DNA from: Isoetes taiwanensis | Taxonomy: Eukaryota > Streptophyta > Lycopodiopsida > Isoetales > Isoetaceae | Direction of reading: 5' to 3' | NCBI GenBank assembly: GCA_021234155.1 | Contig: JAJEKV010000075.1 | Location: 1,676,001-1,740,000 of the forward strand | DNA length: 64,000 nucleotides | Program-made: the position numbers and the translations under genes | Notes under the pieces: generated by a model | Databases searched by the model: none | What the model was told of the DNA's origin: nothing | Seen by the model: only the letters and a program-made list of their open reading frames with translations | Shown here: positions 1 to 12,385 of the stretch, one piece after another | How positions within the stretch are numbered: the stretch's first letter is position 1 | How the letters are laid out: each line of letters begins with the position of its first letter

Positions 1-1835
1 AGTCCTTTAGTGTTGCCCAACATATCTTCTAATGGCATGAATGGGGTCGATTCAATTGAGGAGGAGCTCCATCTCTATCCTCTTCTCAGTTACTTGCTCC
101 AATTTTTGTTCCAAGTGTAGTTGCCTCGACTAAAGTTCACGCTTCTGCCCATATGTCTAGTGAGACTGGAGGATGTGCTAAACATGTGCCTTTGGGAAAC
201 TCTTTTGAGAATGTCGGACCTACGGAGGTTCCTCAGTTCAATTGGTGTGCTCTGGCCAATTAGCACTTCCAACACTCGTTGGAAGCTTTGTGGGTCGGGC
301 AAAATCCTCTTTGTCTGCAGAAGTTGCTTTTGGGCTAGCAGCACCTCCAACAGATGTTGGAGGATCCTCATGTTAGTTGAGATCTCACGTGCTTGTGGAG
401 TGCTCCTCTGGACAGACTGCATTTCCAGCGCATGTTGGAAGCTTTTCAGCACATATACAACTAGTAGCACTTGTTCAGAATAATGTTGCACAGGTGGCAC
501 CTCCAATACAGATTGAAATTTCCTTGGTGCGCACTAATCGTGGGGTGATGCTCGAATGATGGTGGTGCAACCAACAAGGTGACCTAGCAAATGCATTAAT
601 GACCTACAGTTGCACTAATAAAAGAATATTCCCTAAGATTCCTTAAAATTATGCTAGTTTTAGCCTCAAAATTTAAAAAAGGCCCTATTTTCTATGAGTG
701 GGGTGCCATTATAGGCGGGTCAAAAGAAGAAAATTGGCATATTATAAAATATAATCCCCATTTTAAGGATCTATTTACTAAAATTACTAACAAATTTTAC
801 TTTTTTAGGAAACTAGATATAAAGAAATAGTGTATATAAATGATATATAACCACAAGTTTGAAAAGATCATATTATTAAGGTTTTTCTCCAAAGCATGAT
901 GACATTAATCTAAATACATCATTACAAAAAGCACAAACAAGGTTCTCAAACATGCTGCCATTGATACAACAAAAATAAAATGAGCCTATGCGCGCATAGC
1001 ACCTTGATTAGGCAAAAAATATTTAAGTTACAAAACTCAACAGGATGTAAATAAGCAACAACCAGAACACCAAAAATTTGTTCTTTGCACTTTCCTTTAC
1101 TTTTAAAGGGGTATATACTCTATATGCTATATAGTGGTGGTGCCTCAGATGCAAATAAAGCTTGACATGATGTATGTTGTACATGCAACACCATATAGTA
1201 TTCCGGTTGAAATCATATAGTATTTTGCGAATCTTATTATACAGTATAGCAAATCTTGTACTTGCATACCCCACAAACGAGGAACTTTACGTACGGTGTA
1301 GATTAAAGAATAAGGGGCGAATATGCCAATCCGACAGCTCTCGCTGCCCTACGTCACCCCCCGTGTGAATATGCACCCAAACCAAAGGGGGTTTAAGGGG
1401 GATTTTAATTTAAATGTGTTGGATCCAATGGTTATATTTATTAATGTCAATGGTAGTTATGTGTTGGTTATTATACTAAAAAAAAATTTTGGCCCTTCGG
1501 GCCATAAAAAAAAAACAGACGTGAGAATATAAAAGACATTTAAAACATGTAGCAATATGTGTTATGTAATATGCAGCATTAAGAAAAAAAAGGGTATATA
1601 GTAAAATGAAACATGAGTATAATGTAATATAATTATATATGCTATAAAAGCATTTTATTTAGAAATTTAAAGCCAATGCCCGTTTCGCACATCAAAATTT
1701 CTTGTTGATACAGGATAGATATAATAAACAGATTGAAATCACAGGGAAAGACTTCTTTCTAGACATCAAATTGCAAGAGTGATGTTTCTGTGTAAAGGAG
1801 TAGAAGAATGAACAAGATAAAAAAAAAGCAGCTAC
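1..1835. other. AT-rich stretch, no gene recognised
   Basis: No recognisable gene. At about 250-510 there are loosely repeated blocks of the type 'agcacctccaac...gttggaagc', which give both strands short open frames with repeating residues. They look like a decayed repetitive coding segment. From 600 to 1800 the DNA is AT-rich with many stops in all frames. A perfect GGCCC-TTC-GGGCC hairpin flanked by A and T runs sits near 1493-1505, but no terminal signature of a known element could be attached to it. Confidence 0.5.
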
Positions 1836-1969
1836 CTTAAAGCAAAACCGTTGCCGCGTTGCTTCTTCAATTCAAGCTGAGTAGGAAGTGCTTGGATTCT
1901 TCCACGCTTTAAACCAACTATAGGACCGGAACTCAACGTCAAACATTGGGAAGGGCTATCCATGGCCAT
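1836..1969 (-). CDS. putative first coding exon of an unrecognised gene
   Basis: On the minus strand an ATG at 1969 opens a 44-codon frame that begins MAMDSPSQCL and ends GNGFAL. It stops at a good splice donor (AG|GTAGCTG at 1836/1835). The ATG is directly preceded by AAGCAG, so a 5'UTR intron may end there. The exon is basic in its second half and could be an organelle-targeted N-terminus, but I do not recognise the family. I find no convincing following exon between 1835 and 1000, so the gene may be truncated by repeats. The evidence is only frame, start context and donor. Confidence 0.3.
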
Positions 1970-2439
1970 CTGCTTTGCTTACTTTTATACTTTAGCTCGA
2001 GACTAGTCCTTTTCTGCAACCTCGGAGTCCTCTTCATGGTTGCCTTATTCAATACAGAGATACACAGAGTCCTTAACTGCCCAAAACCAGTAATAAGATA
2101 GCATAAATGCCAAATCAACATGTCTTGCATGGGTAGCATCAATTCCCTGTTAAGCCATTACTATATAGAATTTTCTCTTGTAAAATAGCTTTCTTTGATG
2201 GAAAGCCAAGGAACTTCATTAGGCTTGAGGTTTTCTATAACTACTCCATAGACACTAGTGAAGGTTCAAAATATTTACTACAAGACACTATGAGATGCTA
2301 TGCTGGCATCATTCTGACAGATCCAAAATAGGCTAATATCATATTCCACTGCATTAAAAAGCGTACACAAAAGTTCCAGACCAAACACCAATTACCAATT
2401 GCCAATCAATTCCTCTAATTTCCTCAATAGTTCCGCTTC

Positions 2440-3420
2440 CAATTGAATAGTCGGTCCCTCAGATAAGCACACCCACAAGATCATCTTCTCTGTCTTCTGT
2501 GTTGACCAAAAACGGAAACACCCTTCTTCTAGAATAGAATAGATAAGCAATTACAACCACGAAATCCTCTCCTCTGCCTTCTGTGTAAAACCGAAAATAA
2601 AGATACCTTTGTTCTTCTTCTTTAAGCAATTTCAACGGATAAGCAATTACAACCACGGAACCTTGCATGCGCTATGGAGAATGCACGGAACAGGATAAAT
2701 ACCCCTTGTATGTGCTATGGAGAATGCACAAAACAGAATAAATGCCCCGATTTAGACTGAGTAAACTTATAAAGCGCAGATAGTTGAGATACTTCAGCTC
2801 CTTACGAACCATAAGGAAAAAACCCCAAGCAGATATACAGATGCAAGATGAAGCCAGAGTTTTCTCTTAAGAACAATGATGAAGGCAAGATCTCTACTAA
2901 GCAATGCAAGCGTAATGAAGCTATAAATATGAAAACGAAGCAAGCGAGGAGCAGCTACAGATTTGCGTGTTCGGGGAAAGGAAGGAGTTTCGGTTTGCTT
3001 TTCGGGATCCAGGGTTTGCAGATATCATCTTTGCAAGCAAAGATCCATAAAAAGAAGCAAATGGCAAGAACACCACAGCAACTCCGATCAAACATGCACC
3101 ACAAAAACCCCGAAAGGAGTCTCTTTGTTCTCGCCGACCGCACAACAAAGAAAACCTGAATCTTCAAATTATGCACCACAAATAAACCTCGATCCTCCGA
3201 TCCGGCTTCTTCAGATTTTGCACCTCGATCCTACTTCTTCAAATCGATTGCACCTCCGATCCGGGTTCTTGGACTCTTCTGAACCATTGGCGCCAAGGAA
3301 AGTATCTTGATGTCCGTCTAAGAAAAGCGGGCGCCATAACTTCCCGCCCAAAAAAGAAAATTGATTAGCCTGGGAAAACAGATCTTACTCTTGCGGATCT
3401 ACTCTGCTCAAAGTTTGCCT
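2440..3420. promoter_or_regulatory. promoter-like GC-richer block with E2F-like sites
   Basis: Between AT-rich flanks lies a stretch with higher GC content and short direct repeats: a 41-bp unit repeated twice at about 2664-2748, and 'gataagcaattacaaccacg' twice at 2545-2660. At 3327-3351 the sequence reads GCGGGCGCC then TTCCCGCCC, which matches the general E2F core TTSSCGSS on both strands. It lies upstream of the putative minus-strand exon at 1836-1969 and could be that gene's promoter. Open frames here on both strands look like shadows. The assignment is inference. Confidence 0.25.
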
Positions 3421-3429
3421 GCCTCTGTT

Positions 3430-4617
3430 GCGCTTCAGCTTCTCAAAAACAGTAAACGGGGCTCAGCATGCAAAACATGATAAAACATGATTTCTCTCTT
3501 CCTAACCCTAAAACACGATGGCACGATGCTTGCATGCCAAACTCTGAAAATAACAACTAAAATAAAAAGAGGGCTTTTGTTGTGAGCCCTTCGATGTTGG
3601 ACCTTTGAAAAAAAAAACTAAATCAACGACTAAGAAATGATGCACTCTAGATGTACGCATTAGTACATCCATTCAAATACGCCATGAAATCTTAGAAAAA
3701 CCTTTGTAAAAACCGTACAAAAACACAAAGAAAACCCCCTGTTATTATGCTACATATTGGCTCAAGTGCAGATAAAGCAAGTTAATGATGCATCTACATA
3801 GAGAAGTCGATGGACCATGCTCTAGCAAGGCAACAATTGCAGGAGAAAATGAATCTTCTCCGTGGCGATTAAAGCCTTCCATACTTGTTGTGACATAACA
3901 AACGTAGTAGAGTTAAATGCTTTTAGAAACACAAAAAAATATCTAGGCTTATAACGTATAGGCAAAGACTAGTTTTTTTCCCAATAAAGAAGAAGGAAAC
4001 TAAAAGGGACATGCCTATGATGGCATAAGCACAGACGATTTTAAAAAAGCATTCTACCTATGATGGCATAGGCACAACATTAACAGTATCAGATAAATTT
4101 TCTCTTGCTATTTCTTCAATGCCCGATATATATTTTGATATTAGTTGATCTCTGTTGTCTATCTTCCAGCTCTAAGACTCTGTCCTACCCTTGTTGAAAA
4201 AGATCAAAAACCTTAGATTCAATCTGAGTAACAAAATCCTGAGGTTGCTTGGCATTGGAATTCTGTTCCAATTCAGCTTTGAGACGAATTATTTCTGTAG
4301 CATCATGTGCTCTTGCTATTTCTAGGGTTTGGTTTTGTGCTTGCAGCTGGAGATTTGCTTCCTGGTTCCACCAGATCCAATACTAGGCTTTTGATCTCAT
4401 TTATTTCCTGCATCAGCATCCGCATCTGATTATGGAGCAAGTCGAAATCATCCTGGAGAAGTTCTCCTTTGCTTGGTGTTCCAGAAGTTTTCCTTCCCCA
4501 TGGGGAGGGTTTGCTACAAAAAAAAAAAAAAAAAAAACTGGTCGCAACCTTGCGCCCTAATTCCAAGGCAGATTATTATATGGTAATTGGGATGCATACG
4601 CGAAGATCTTGGAGAGT
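3430..4617. other. AT-rich stretch with a decayed coiled-coil-like frame
   Basis: No intact gene. On the minus strand, 4140-4500 encodes discontinuous Gln/Glu/Leu-rich peptide pieces (for example LLHNQMRMLMQEINEIKSLVLDL, then after a frame change an IIRLKAELEQN piece), interrupted by stops and a long A tract at 4518-4536. This could be a decayed gag or other coiled-coil segment. A short 'cctatgatggcataRgcacag' unit occurs twice near 4013-4075. Confidence 0.3.
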
Positions 4618-5100
4618 AGGCGATGATGAGATCCCCCCCAGGGGCATTCTCTAGGCCAGTATGCACCAAGAGTGTGCATGACCGGGAGGGTCATGTGAGA
4701 GGAGCGCAGCATCACGGGCGATGATGGGATCAGTCGAGGGTTCCCTAGCTTAAACCTTCAGGGCCGTGATGCACTGCGGGTGTGCATGACTGAAGAGGTC
4801 GTGCATGAGTAGGCACCGGATCGTGGGCGATGATGGAATAATCGTTTGGATGTTCTCTATGCCACGATGCACAACATGTGCACATGACCATAGGGGGTCA
4901 TGATGAGGTAATCATGATCATGCGCGATGATGGGATCGTATGGGACGTTCCCTAGCTTAAACCCCCAAGGGCATGAGGCATTGCGGATGTACATGATCAA
5001 AGGGATCTTGTACAAGATAGCACCTGATCATGGGCGATGATAGGATCGTCTTAAACGGTCCTTAAGCTCAAATGCTTTGGGCCATGATTGAGTGAAAGGT
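4618..5100 (+). repeat. tandem repeat, two alternating ~100-bp variants
   Basis: Five consecutive degenerate units each start with a GGGCGATGATGGGATC-like block, at about 4619, 4716, 4826, 4927 and 5033. They alternate between two variants. The longer variant contains GTTCCCTAGCTTAAACC and 'gcattgcggatgtacatga'-like sequence. The shorter contains 'gttctctatgcca' and a 'gtgcatgaccataggggtcat'-like block. The repeat behaves as a dimer of about 210 bp present about 2.5 times. It lies just upstream of the polypurine tract and LTR at 5507, so it probably belongs to the 3' non-coding part of that retroelement. Confidence 0.7.
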
Positions 5101-5506
5101 AGGGGTAACCTTGAGCTAGTAATTCGGCTCGAGGTAATTATGGAGGTGGTCCCCTAAAACCACGAACTTATTAACTAAATTAATGTAATGTGCTACTTGT
5201 GCAGGCCAGTGAGGGGGAGCATGGAGGAGGGAGCACGTTACAAGAAAACAGGAGTCATAGATTTTAGACTTAATTATGAACTCCTAAATTCGTTGTAATA
5301 TGTGCATACTTTTATAATAATACTTGTTACGGCTATATAATTTTGTATAAGGTATAAATATAACCTTATAATTACGTAATAAGTAACTAATGGTAAGTTG
5401 ATCTTTTTCAAGTTTCTATATTCATGTTGTGAGTTTTTGCAGGGTTGTTGCAGATTCGTCACCTTAGCGTAATGTTGAGGACAACATTATCCTAAGGGGG
5501 GGAGAA
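5101..5506 (+). mobile_element. 3' internal end of a Ty3-type element with polypurine tract
   Basis: The segment ends with GAGGACAACATTATCC followed by a G-rich polypurine tract (about 5494-5506), and then TGTGACGTTCC, the LTR start. The same arrangement (gaggacaac..atc.., purine tract, TGTGACGTTCC) occurs on the minus strand at 31064 and 38537, so all three belong to related Ty3 families. No pol coding survives upstream of 5100. Confidence 0.7.
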
Positions 5507-7100
5507 TGTGACGTTCCCCTGAAATATACGCTATAAATACATATATTTCTGGGCTACATCACTGTACAAGTCTACTTTAGTAGCCTTGTACGCCATAGTA
5601 GGTGGAAAAGGGGGCATGGCTAAGTTATTCATATAACTTAGCCAACCTTAGGCATAGAGCCATTTCCACATGGCCTCACTCTATTGGGCATGCTCCACAT
5701 GGAAGCACCCGATTGGAGCCATGTGGCAGTGACATGGAACCCTAACCTATAAATGGCCAAACCCTAATCCTAGGCCATTTTTCTGGCTCCAACAATCTTG
5801 GAACTTGTTCGCGCTCGAAACTCCGTTTCGAGTCTATTGTGGCATACCATAGCACAACAGCCCCCCCAGAGTGTGTGTGCATCGATAGGAGTGAAAGCTA
5901 CTTCGAACCCCTCGAAGGTCGTGGAGATGCCGGGAGTAAGAGGGAGTTCCTCAGGAGCAGGTATTTTCCAGATGAGTTAGCATTTCGTATCTCTAGTAGA
6001 GTTATTCTAGAACCTTCAGTCTAGATCTTGAACCCTAATCAATGAACCCTAACTGTAAGTTAGATGCATGTGATTAGGATTAGATGTTATTCTCATTATT
6101 TATCATGTTATGTATGTGTATATACAATGTTGGTTGATCATGTTTGCTCCTCTTGTATTAGGAAGCGGGATAGAGACCTAGTAGCCATTATTTAGATGAT
6201 GCTCCTAGTTTAGACCCCTTAGTTCCTATTAGTTGCGGCCTGTGCATAGGAACCCACCCAGCTATGGAGGCTATGGAGTGACTTAGCACCATACAATGAG
6301 GCTAGTGGCAAAGCAGAGGGAGGTCCCTGCTGAGCGCGGCTACTGGGGACCCGTAGTGGGCTAGGCCTATAATCGGTCACTTCCTGTGGGTCGGGTATGG
6401 GTCCGACACCTCCTGGGGCAATGGTGTTGCCCCGCCTCTCAAGAGTTGCAGGTGTTGGCCTGGCTTTTGTTTTGGAGGGTTCAATCGAAGATGGATCGTG
6501 TGTCGCCACGATCCTTTAGCCGCCCACGGAGCCACTAGACCTCGGGAAGGGGAGATGCAACCCTTCCTACCTCATTGGATCGGGGAGATGCAACCCGGTG
6601 GTCTCAATGGATGATACCATGAGACTAAGTATCCGGCAGGTTATAGTCACACCAGAGCCCGATCTAGCCCATCTACAAAGTATGTACAGGAGGGGCGAAT
6701 AGAATGGTCAACCCTAGCCATTGTTTATAGCCAGCCCCGCCATTGCCATATCTCGGTCTGCTCTATCTTGAGGCCCAGCTGTCAGTCTACTTACCTTACG
6801 AGTCTGAGCCTAGGTAGGAGCTCATATGTTTTACGGCATGTTGATATCTTTGATGTATCTTTAGTAGTATGGATGTGCTACCTTTCGAGGTAGTTGATTG
6901 TATTATTTAGTGTTAGTGCGGACGTTATATTATGCTTCCGCTGTTATAGGAGCCCGTAGGGGAGGGGCGTCAAGGCATCTCCGTATCCCCTTCCAGCACT
7001 GGGGATATCTTGGGTGCGGGATAGATGGAAGGCCCATGCGGCCAGAGGGCCGGATAGGGGATTTCCCATGAGATGTACGACGGGGCCTCGTATATTTAGT
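5507..7100 (+). mobile_element. LTR of a Ty3-type element (3' LTR, right end approximate)
   Basis: It starts TGTGACGTTCC immediately after a polypurine tract. Internally it carries GGGGAGATGCAACCC twice (about 6549-6600), a block also found, inverted, in the LTRs at 37003-38537 and 42322-43493. A TATA-like 'cctataaatgg' sits at about 5746. The right end is not marked by an obvious CA and target duplication. Recognisable LTR sequence gives way to the tandem repeat at about 7100. Several short open frames here are non-coding shadows. Confidence 0.65.
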
Positions 7101-8075
7101 GGGGGTGAAGAGGAGGATAATTGTATTCAAGAATTAGAAATCTAGAAAAATGGGAAACAACAATAGAGATGCAGAAAAATGGGATAAAAGACCCTTTGAT
7201 TTCTAATACCCAAATAGGATGAAAGCATCCCCTCAGGGTTTGCACAAGGGGGTTTTGGGAGGTTCAACCCTGTAGGTGGGAGATTCAATTCCCGGTGCCG
7301 TTGGAATTTTTTGGGATGCAGAGCAAAGAAGCTTGCAAAGTTTTGTCAAGTCTATGACCTTTGAAGTCTTAAATTAGGTGGATGGCAGAGGATAGGCTCT
7401 AAAGAAAGCTGTTTGACATGTCTAAGTCAATGTCCAGAAAGCAAAGTCAATGGCTAAAGTCAAAGGGAATGGCACCCTGAAATCTTAAGAGTTAGTAGAC
7501 CAAAGAATTTAAAGGTAATACAATAACTTCAACCATATTTTAGTAGGGAGAATAGGCTTTGGAGAAGGCTTCTTGACAAGTCAAAGTCAATGCTCAAAAG
7601 TTCAAGTCAATTGCTAGAAATTCAATTGATTGAAGTCAAAGTCAATGGCAAGTCAATGGCACCCTCAAACCTTGACAAGTAGTAGGAAGAGGAAGAGGTT
7701 GAGCATTTTTAACAATCTTATCAAAAAATTTAATAGAAATGCAATAACCCAACTATATCCTAGTAGGAATCCTCACTCCATCCTCTACATGAGTTGTAGC
7801 ATGGAGCAAGAAGTAGTATTCCCTTCCCTAGAAACAAAAAAAAATCCAAAATAATGCGGAGCAACAACAATGTGAAGAGAAAGATAACTGAACTCAAGAA
7901 TTAGAAATCCAGAAGAATGGGGAACAATAGAGATGCAGAAGCACGTCAGGGATTGGCGCGCACCTCCTCCCCCCTGCCATTGGAAGTTTTGGGGATAGAG
8001 AGCAAAGAAGCTTGCAAAGTTTTGTCGATTCTATGACTTTTGGAGTCTTAAATTAGGTGGATGGTAGAGGACAGG
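7101..8075 (+). repeat. large imperfect tandem repeat, units 1 and 2 (left part)
   Basis: Each unit begins near 'attcaagaattagaaatcYagaa' and 'ggggaacaacaatagagatgcag' (7127, 7890, 12812, 13497) and runs about 0.6-0.77 kb. Inside each are runs of AGTCAAAGTCAATG-like blocks, a block 'catttttaacaRtcttaYcaaa', and 'atggagcaagaagtagtattccc'. Three units can be counted. The second is split by the LTR retrotransposon at 8076-12380. I see no function; short frames in the units are not conserved as protein between copies. Confidence 0.75.
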
Positions 8076-9602
8076 TGAAACAGACCTAGCCCCTTGGCCT
8101 AGGCCGTTGCACCAACACGTTTAACATCTAAGTTAAACATACATGAGACTTATATACATGCTCAATAAAGTATAGTCCCATTGATCAGATAATTACATAC
8201 AAGACCAAACTCCTCTGAGTCTTGGCATACTACAACTCCTTTAGCTCAACAAGTCCTCCTTATAAGTCACTGAAGACGACTCTGGAAAACGCTCCTGCTG
8301 TCGCACCCCCATCCCTAGACTCTCCATCCGAATACTGCATTCTCAGCTCAGGACGTACCATCTTAAACATACACAAACAACACCAGGGGGTTAGTCCACA
8401 AGGACTAAGTGGGGAGGAACATTTCGGGAGCATCCACAACATCAACCACCAGGTAATCTACCATAACCATCAAAGATAAGAACAACAACAATTTTACACC
8501 CTCCCACTACGCCCATTAGTTAGAACTCGGGCTACAAGCATGTTTACATTCACATCAATCTTACAGATGTATGCACATATGCCAAGCGTAATCCTTGGGT
8601 TGCGACCCCAAGGAGACCACTCTCTCCATCTGTACGTACAGGGCTAAACTCATCCAACAGGCTCTCTGGCCGGATGCGGAGTCTACACGGCCACCCCACC
8701 CCTCCGAAGGTGGGCCGCAAATGCAATATGCCATCCAACAGGCCATCCGGCGGATCGCGAGAGTCTCACGGCCATTCCACCCCTCCGAAGGTGGTCCGTT
8801 TGCAATGCAAGATGCAACATCATCCGTCATGACTTTACAATACATCTTCGTCCAAGAACAACCAAATGAGGTTCATACCAAGATATTTCATATCCAAGTG
8901 ACAACACATCATTGCACATCTCAAAGCAAGAACAGGAACTCCCTTAACATATAAGCAACCATATCTTCCAAGAAATACCATAATTACACTAACGTCCTAG
9001 AGATAATTCACATATTCTACTAGAAGCATAACCAAGCAATACAATAGACCAAGCACTCATCAAATCCCCAAGCACGCGTCAAATCCCCACCTCGGTTTCT
9101 GGATTGATTCGGCTTCCTATCGACTAGATCTGCCTTTCTTGATTCTATTTCCTCGCCTTCCCATCTCAAGCAAGCTCCTTCCGGTTTTACGCTCTTTGTT
9201 CTACAATTTCGGCCAGCCTCTCCTTCTCTAGAGAATAGGTAGAGGAGAACAATAAACACGATCCTTCACCAAACCAAGGCACCCTCTCCTTTGTTCACAT
9301 CCAATATATATACACAATGACTAAATCTCAATGCATATGCATGCTAGACAAGTGTCATGCATGCGCTGACATGCATGCATGCGCATGTGCATGTACATGC
9401 ATGCAATCTAATGCATGCTTATCATATTTTACAAGTCCACTACACATTAATCTAACACCTTCTGCTTATATAACCTTTGCCAATATATTTCTATAGTTTT
9501 AAATACCACTGCTAGCATAACCCATGGACGCATATCAACAAGGCCGTTAGATGATCTACACCCTCTTATACTGAGATAAAGTAAGCCACTAGGTTCGTTA
9601 CA
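8076..9602 (-). repeat. 3' LTR of the non-autonomous element
   Basis: Left copy in window coordinates, right copy in element sense. It contains an internal 80-bp tandem duplication (about 8657-8735 and 8736-8810, both with CCCCTCCGAAGGTGG) and a dense GCATGC/CATGCA cluster at 9330-9420 in what would be U3. Differences from the partner LTR are concentrated around 8268-8320, 8745-8760 and 9165-9215. Confidence 0.9.
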
Positions 9603-9614
9603 TTCTCCCCTTGT
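9603..9614 (-). promoter_or_regulatory. polypurine tract of the non-autonomous element
   Basis: On the minus strand the sequence directly before the LTR start (TGTAACG) is ACAAGGGGAGAA, a standard plus-strand priming tract. Confidence 0.8.
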
Positions 9615-10842
9615 AAAATTCAACTCATGTCCTCATGAGTTACTTGAGGTACACATGCTTCTCCAACCTTAATATGTGGCATAACTCTACCCTATAAGGC
9701 ACTGCTTCAATGCGGGCTAACACTGCTTCTACTACTTTTAAATGCAAAAGGCTAAGCTTTAGCCAACTAGGGCATCTTTTATCGCGACTCGGAAGTCTTC
9801 TCAATTGCACATTTCTGCCACAATAGCAATAGAACATGGGTATTCCCAATACCCTTCCACATCATACAAAAACTTCGTTATTAACCCATATAGGCTTAAG
9901 CTCCACTATTTCTGTCCAAATTGGTGTAGTCCCAACTTAATCTATCACATACTCAAGTGCATCAACCTTGCCACTAGCATGTATAAAGTTTGAAACTAGA
10001 CTTAACTTCACTATTTATGCTAAAATTCCAAGCAACAAGTTTGAATTATTTACTACAGATGTCCAAGCTAACGTAGCAAACATCTGCATTATAGGGTTAA
10101 TCCACTTTTTCGTACTAAGGATAAATTTGAAATACTAAGCCCACTATGGAAAGAGATACTCAGCTCGGACTAGATACATATTCATATGACACATCTTGGG
10201 TGGCCAAATCCAAGAGTGACAAATAAAACATAATCACACCCCCCACTGTGTATCTTATAGCTATACAACCCGCACAAGTAATTTCAAGGGATCCTAAAAG
10301 ATTATGAACATAGTTTATTGTGATTTCTCACAAAAAGAACTTACTCAACATAGCTAACAACTTCCTAAACCCTTGAATTTACCTCTTTAAGCACTGTTCA
10401 TGGGCCCTCACAACCCTAGCATTGATTTTGCTAAAGCACTACAACTCCCTACACATGGTCTACTTTAAAATAACGCGGCAACGTGGTCCACCATTAGACA
10501 ATCTACCAATTATAGAAATTTGTAGGAACATACCTTCACAATTATCATGGCCCACTGTTCATACCTTGCATGAAAATATCCTTCTTAACATTTCATCCTG
10601 TTTTCGGCACTTTCAACCATCCTTGATGAACTGCATTCCATTAGCTTTTCTACCTTACATAGCATAGAATAATAATCAAAACTCAAGATACTATCAACCT
10701 CTTAGATCTATGCTCGTTCCTTGTTCCTCTTAACTTATCGTGGCTGGTGCATTTACCAAACAACAAACCGTTCTACTTTATAGTAGAATCTCTTGAACTC
10801 TTAGCCCTTAATTCCCATGGCCCGAAGGTGTCGAAACTTTCC

Positions 10843-10854
10843 GCTCTGATACCA
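10843..10854 (-). promoter_or_regulatory. primer-binding site, initiator Met-tRNA
   Basis: The minus strand reads TGGTATCAGAGC two bases inside the 5' LTR end. This is the standard plant retrotransposon primer site complementary to the 3' end of initiator tRNA-Met. Confidence 0.9.
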
Positions 10855-10856
10855 AC

Positions 10857-12380
10857 TGAAACGGACCTAGCCCCTTGGCCTAGGCCGTTGCACCAACACG
10901 TTTAACATCTAAGTTAAACATACATGAGACTTATATACATGCTCAATAAAGTATAGTCCCATTGATCAGATAATTACATACAAGACCAAACTCCTCTGAG
11001 TCTTGGCATACTACAACTCCTTTAGCTCAACAAGTCCTCCTTATAAGTCAACAAGAGGCGACTCGAAAACGCCTCTGCTGTCCGCACCCCCATCCCTAGA
11101 CTCTCCATCCGAATACTGCATTCTCAGCTCAGGACGTACCATCTTAAACATACACAAACAACACCAGGGGGTTAGTCCACAAGGACTAAGTGGGGAGGAA
11201 CATTTCGGGAGCATCCACAACATCAACCACCAGGTAATCTACCATAACCATCAAAGATAAGAACAACAACAATTTTACACCTCCCTCCACTCGCCCCATT
11301 AGTTAGAACTCAGGCTACAAGCATGTTTACATTCACATCAATCTTCTGTATGTATGCACATATGCCAAGCGTAATCCTTGGGTTGCGACCCCAAGGAGAC
11401 CACTCTCTCCATCTGTACGTACAGGGCTAAACTCATCCAACAGGCTCTCTGGCCGGATGCGGAGTCTACACGGCCACCCCACCCCTCCGAAGGTGGGCCG
11501 CAAATGCAATATGCCATCCAACAGGCCATCTGGCCGGATGCGGAGTCTCACGGCCATTCCACCCCTCCGAAGGTGGTCCGTTTGCAATGCAAGATGCAAC
11601 ATCATCCATCATGACTTTACAATACATCTTACGTCCAAGAACAACCAAATGAGGTTCATACCAAGATATTTCATATCCAAGTGACAACACATCATTGCAC
11701 ATCTCAAAGCAAGAACAGGAACTCCCTTAACATATAAGCAACCATATCTTCCAAGAAATACCATAATTACACTAACGTCCTAGAGATAATTCACATATTC
11801 TACTAGAAGCATAACCAAGCAATACAATAGACCAAGCACTCATCAAATCCCCAAGCACGCGTCAAATCCCCACCTCAGTTTCTCGGATTGATTCGGCTTC
11901 CTATCGACTAGATCTGCCTTTCTTGATTCTATTTCCTCGCCTTCCCATCTGCAAGCTCCTTCCGGTTTCTGCTACTGTTCTACAATTCGGCCAGCCTCTC
12001 CTTCTCTAGAGAATAGGTAGAGGAGAACAATAAACACGATCCTTCACCAAACCAAGGCACCCTCTCCTTTGTTCACATCCAATATATATACACAATGACT
12101 AAATCTCAATGCATATGCATGCTAGACAAGTGTCATGCATGCGCTGACATGCATGCATGCGCATGTGCATGTACATGCATGCAATCTAATGCATGCTTAT
12201 CATATTTTACAAGTCCACTACACATTAATCTAACACCTTCTGCTTATATAACCTTTGCCAATATATTTCTATAGTTTTAAATACCACTGCTAGCATAACC
12301 CATGGACGCATATCAACAAGGCCGTTAGATGATCTACACCCTCTTATACTGAGATAAAGTAAGCCACTAGGTTCGTTACA
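10857..12380 (-). repeat. 5' LTR of the non-autonomous element
   Basis: Right copy in window coordinates. It ends GTTCGTTACA and is followed by target duplication ACAGG. It carries the same internal 80-bp duplication and the same GCATGC-rich tract (about 12110-12200) as its partner. Confidence 0.9.
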
Positions 12381-12385
12381 ACAGG

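Larger units (their letters stand above)
8076..12380 (-). mobile_element. complete non-autonomous LTR retrotransposon
   Basis: Two long direct repeats bound the element: 8076-9602 and 10857-12380, about 1525 bp each and differing only by scattered substitutions and small indels. On the minus strand the LTR reads TGTAACGAACC...GGTCCGTTTCA. A 5-bp target duplication ACAGG flanks it (8071-8075 and 12381-12385). The internal region (9603-10856, about 1.25 kb) has a Met-tRNA primer site and a polypurine tract at the expected ends. It contains no gag or pol frame, so the element must be mobilised in trans, as LARD/TR-GAG-like elements are. It is inserted in unit 2 of the 7.1-13.6 kb tandem repeat. 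Confidence 0.92.

Noticed and set aside
1480-1520. GGCCCTTCGGGCC hairpin in A/T runs as a Helitron terminus
   Set aside because: No CTRR follows in either orientation at the right distance, and no 5' end was found.
8260-8954. Open frames repeated at 11003-11684
   Set aside because: They lie in the paired LTRs. Indels between the LTRs shift the frames, so they are not conserved proteins.
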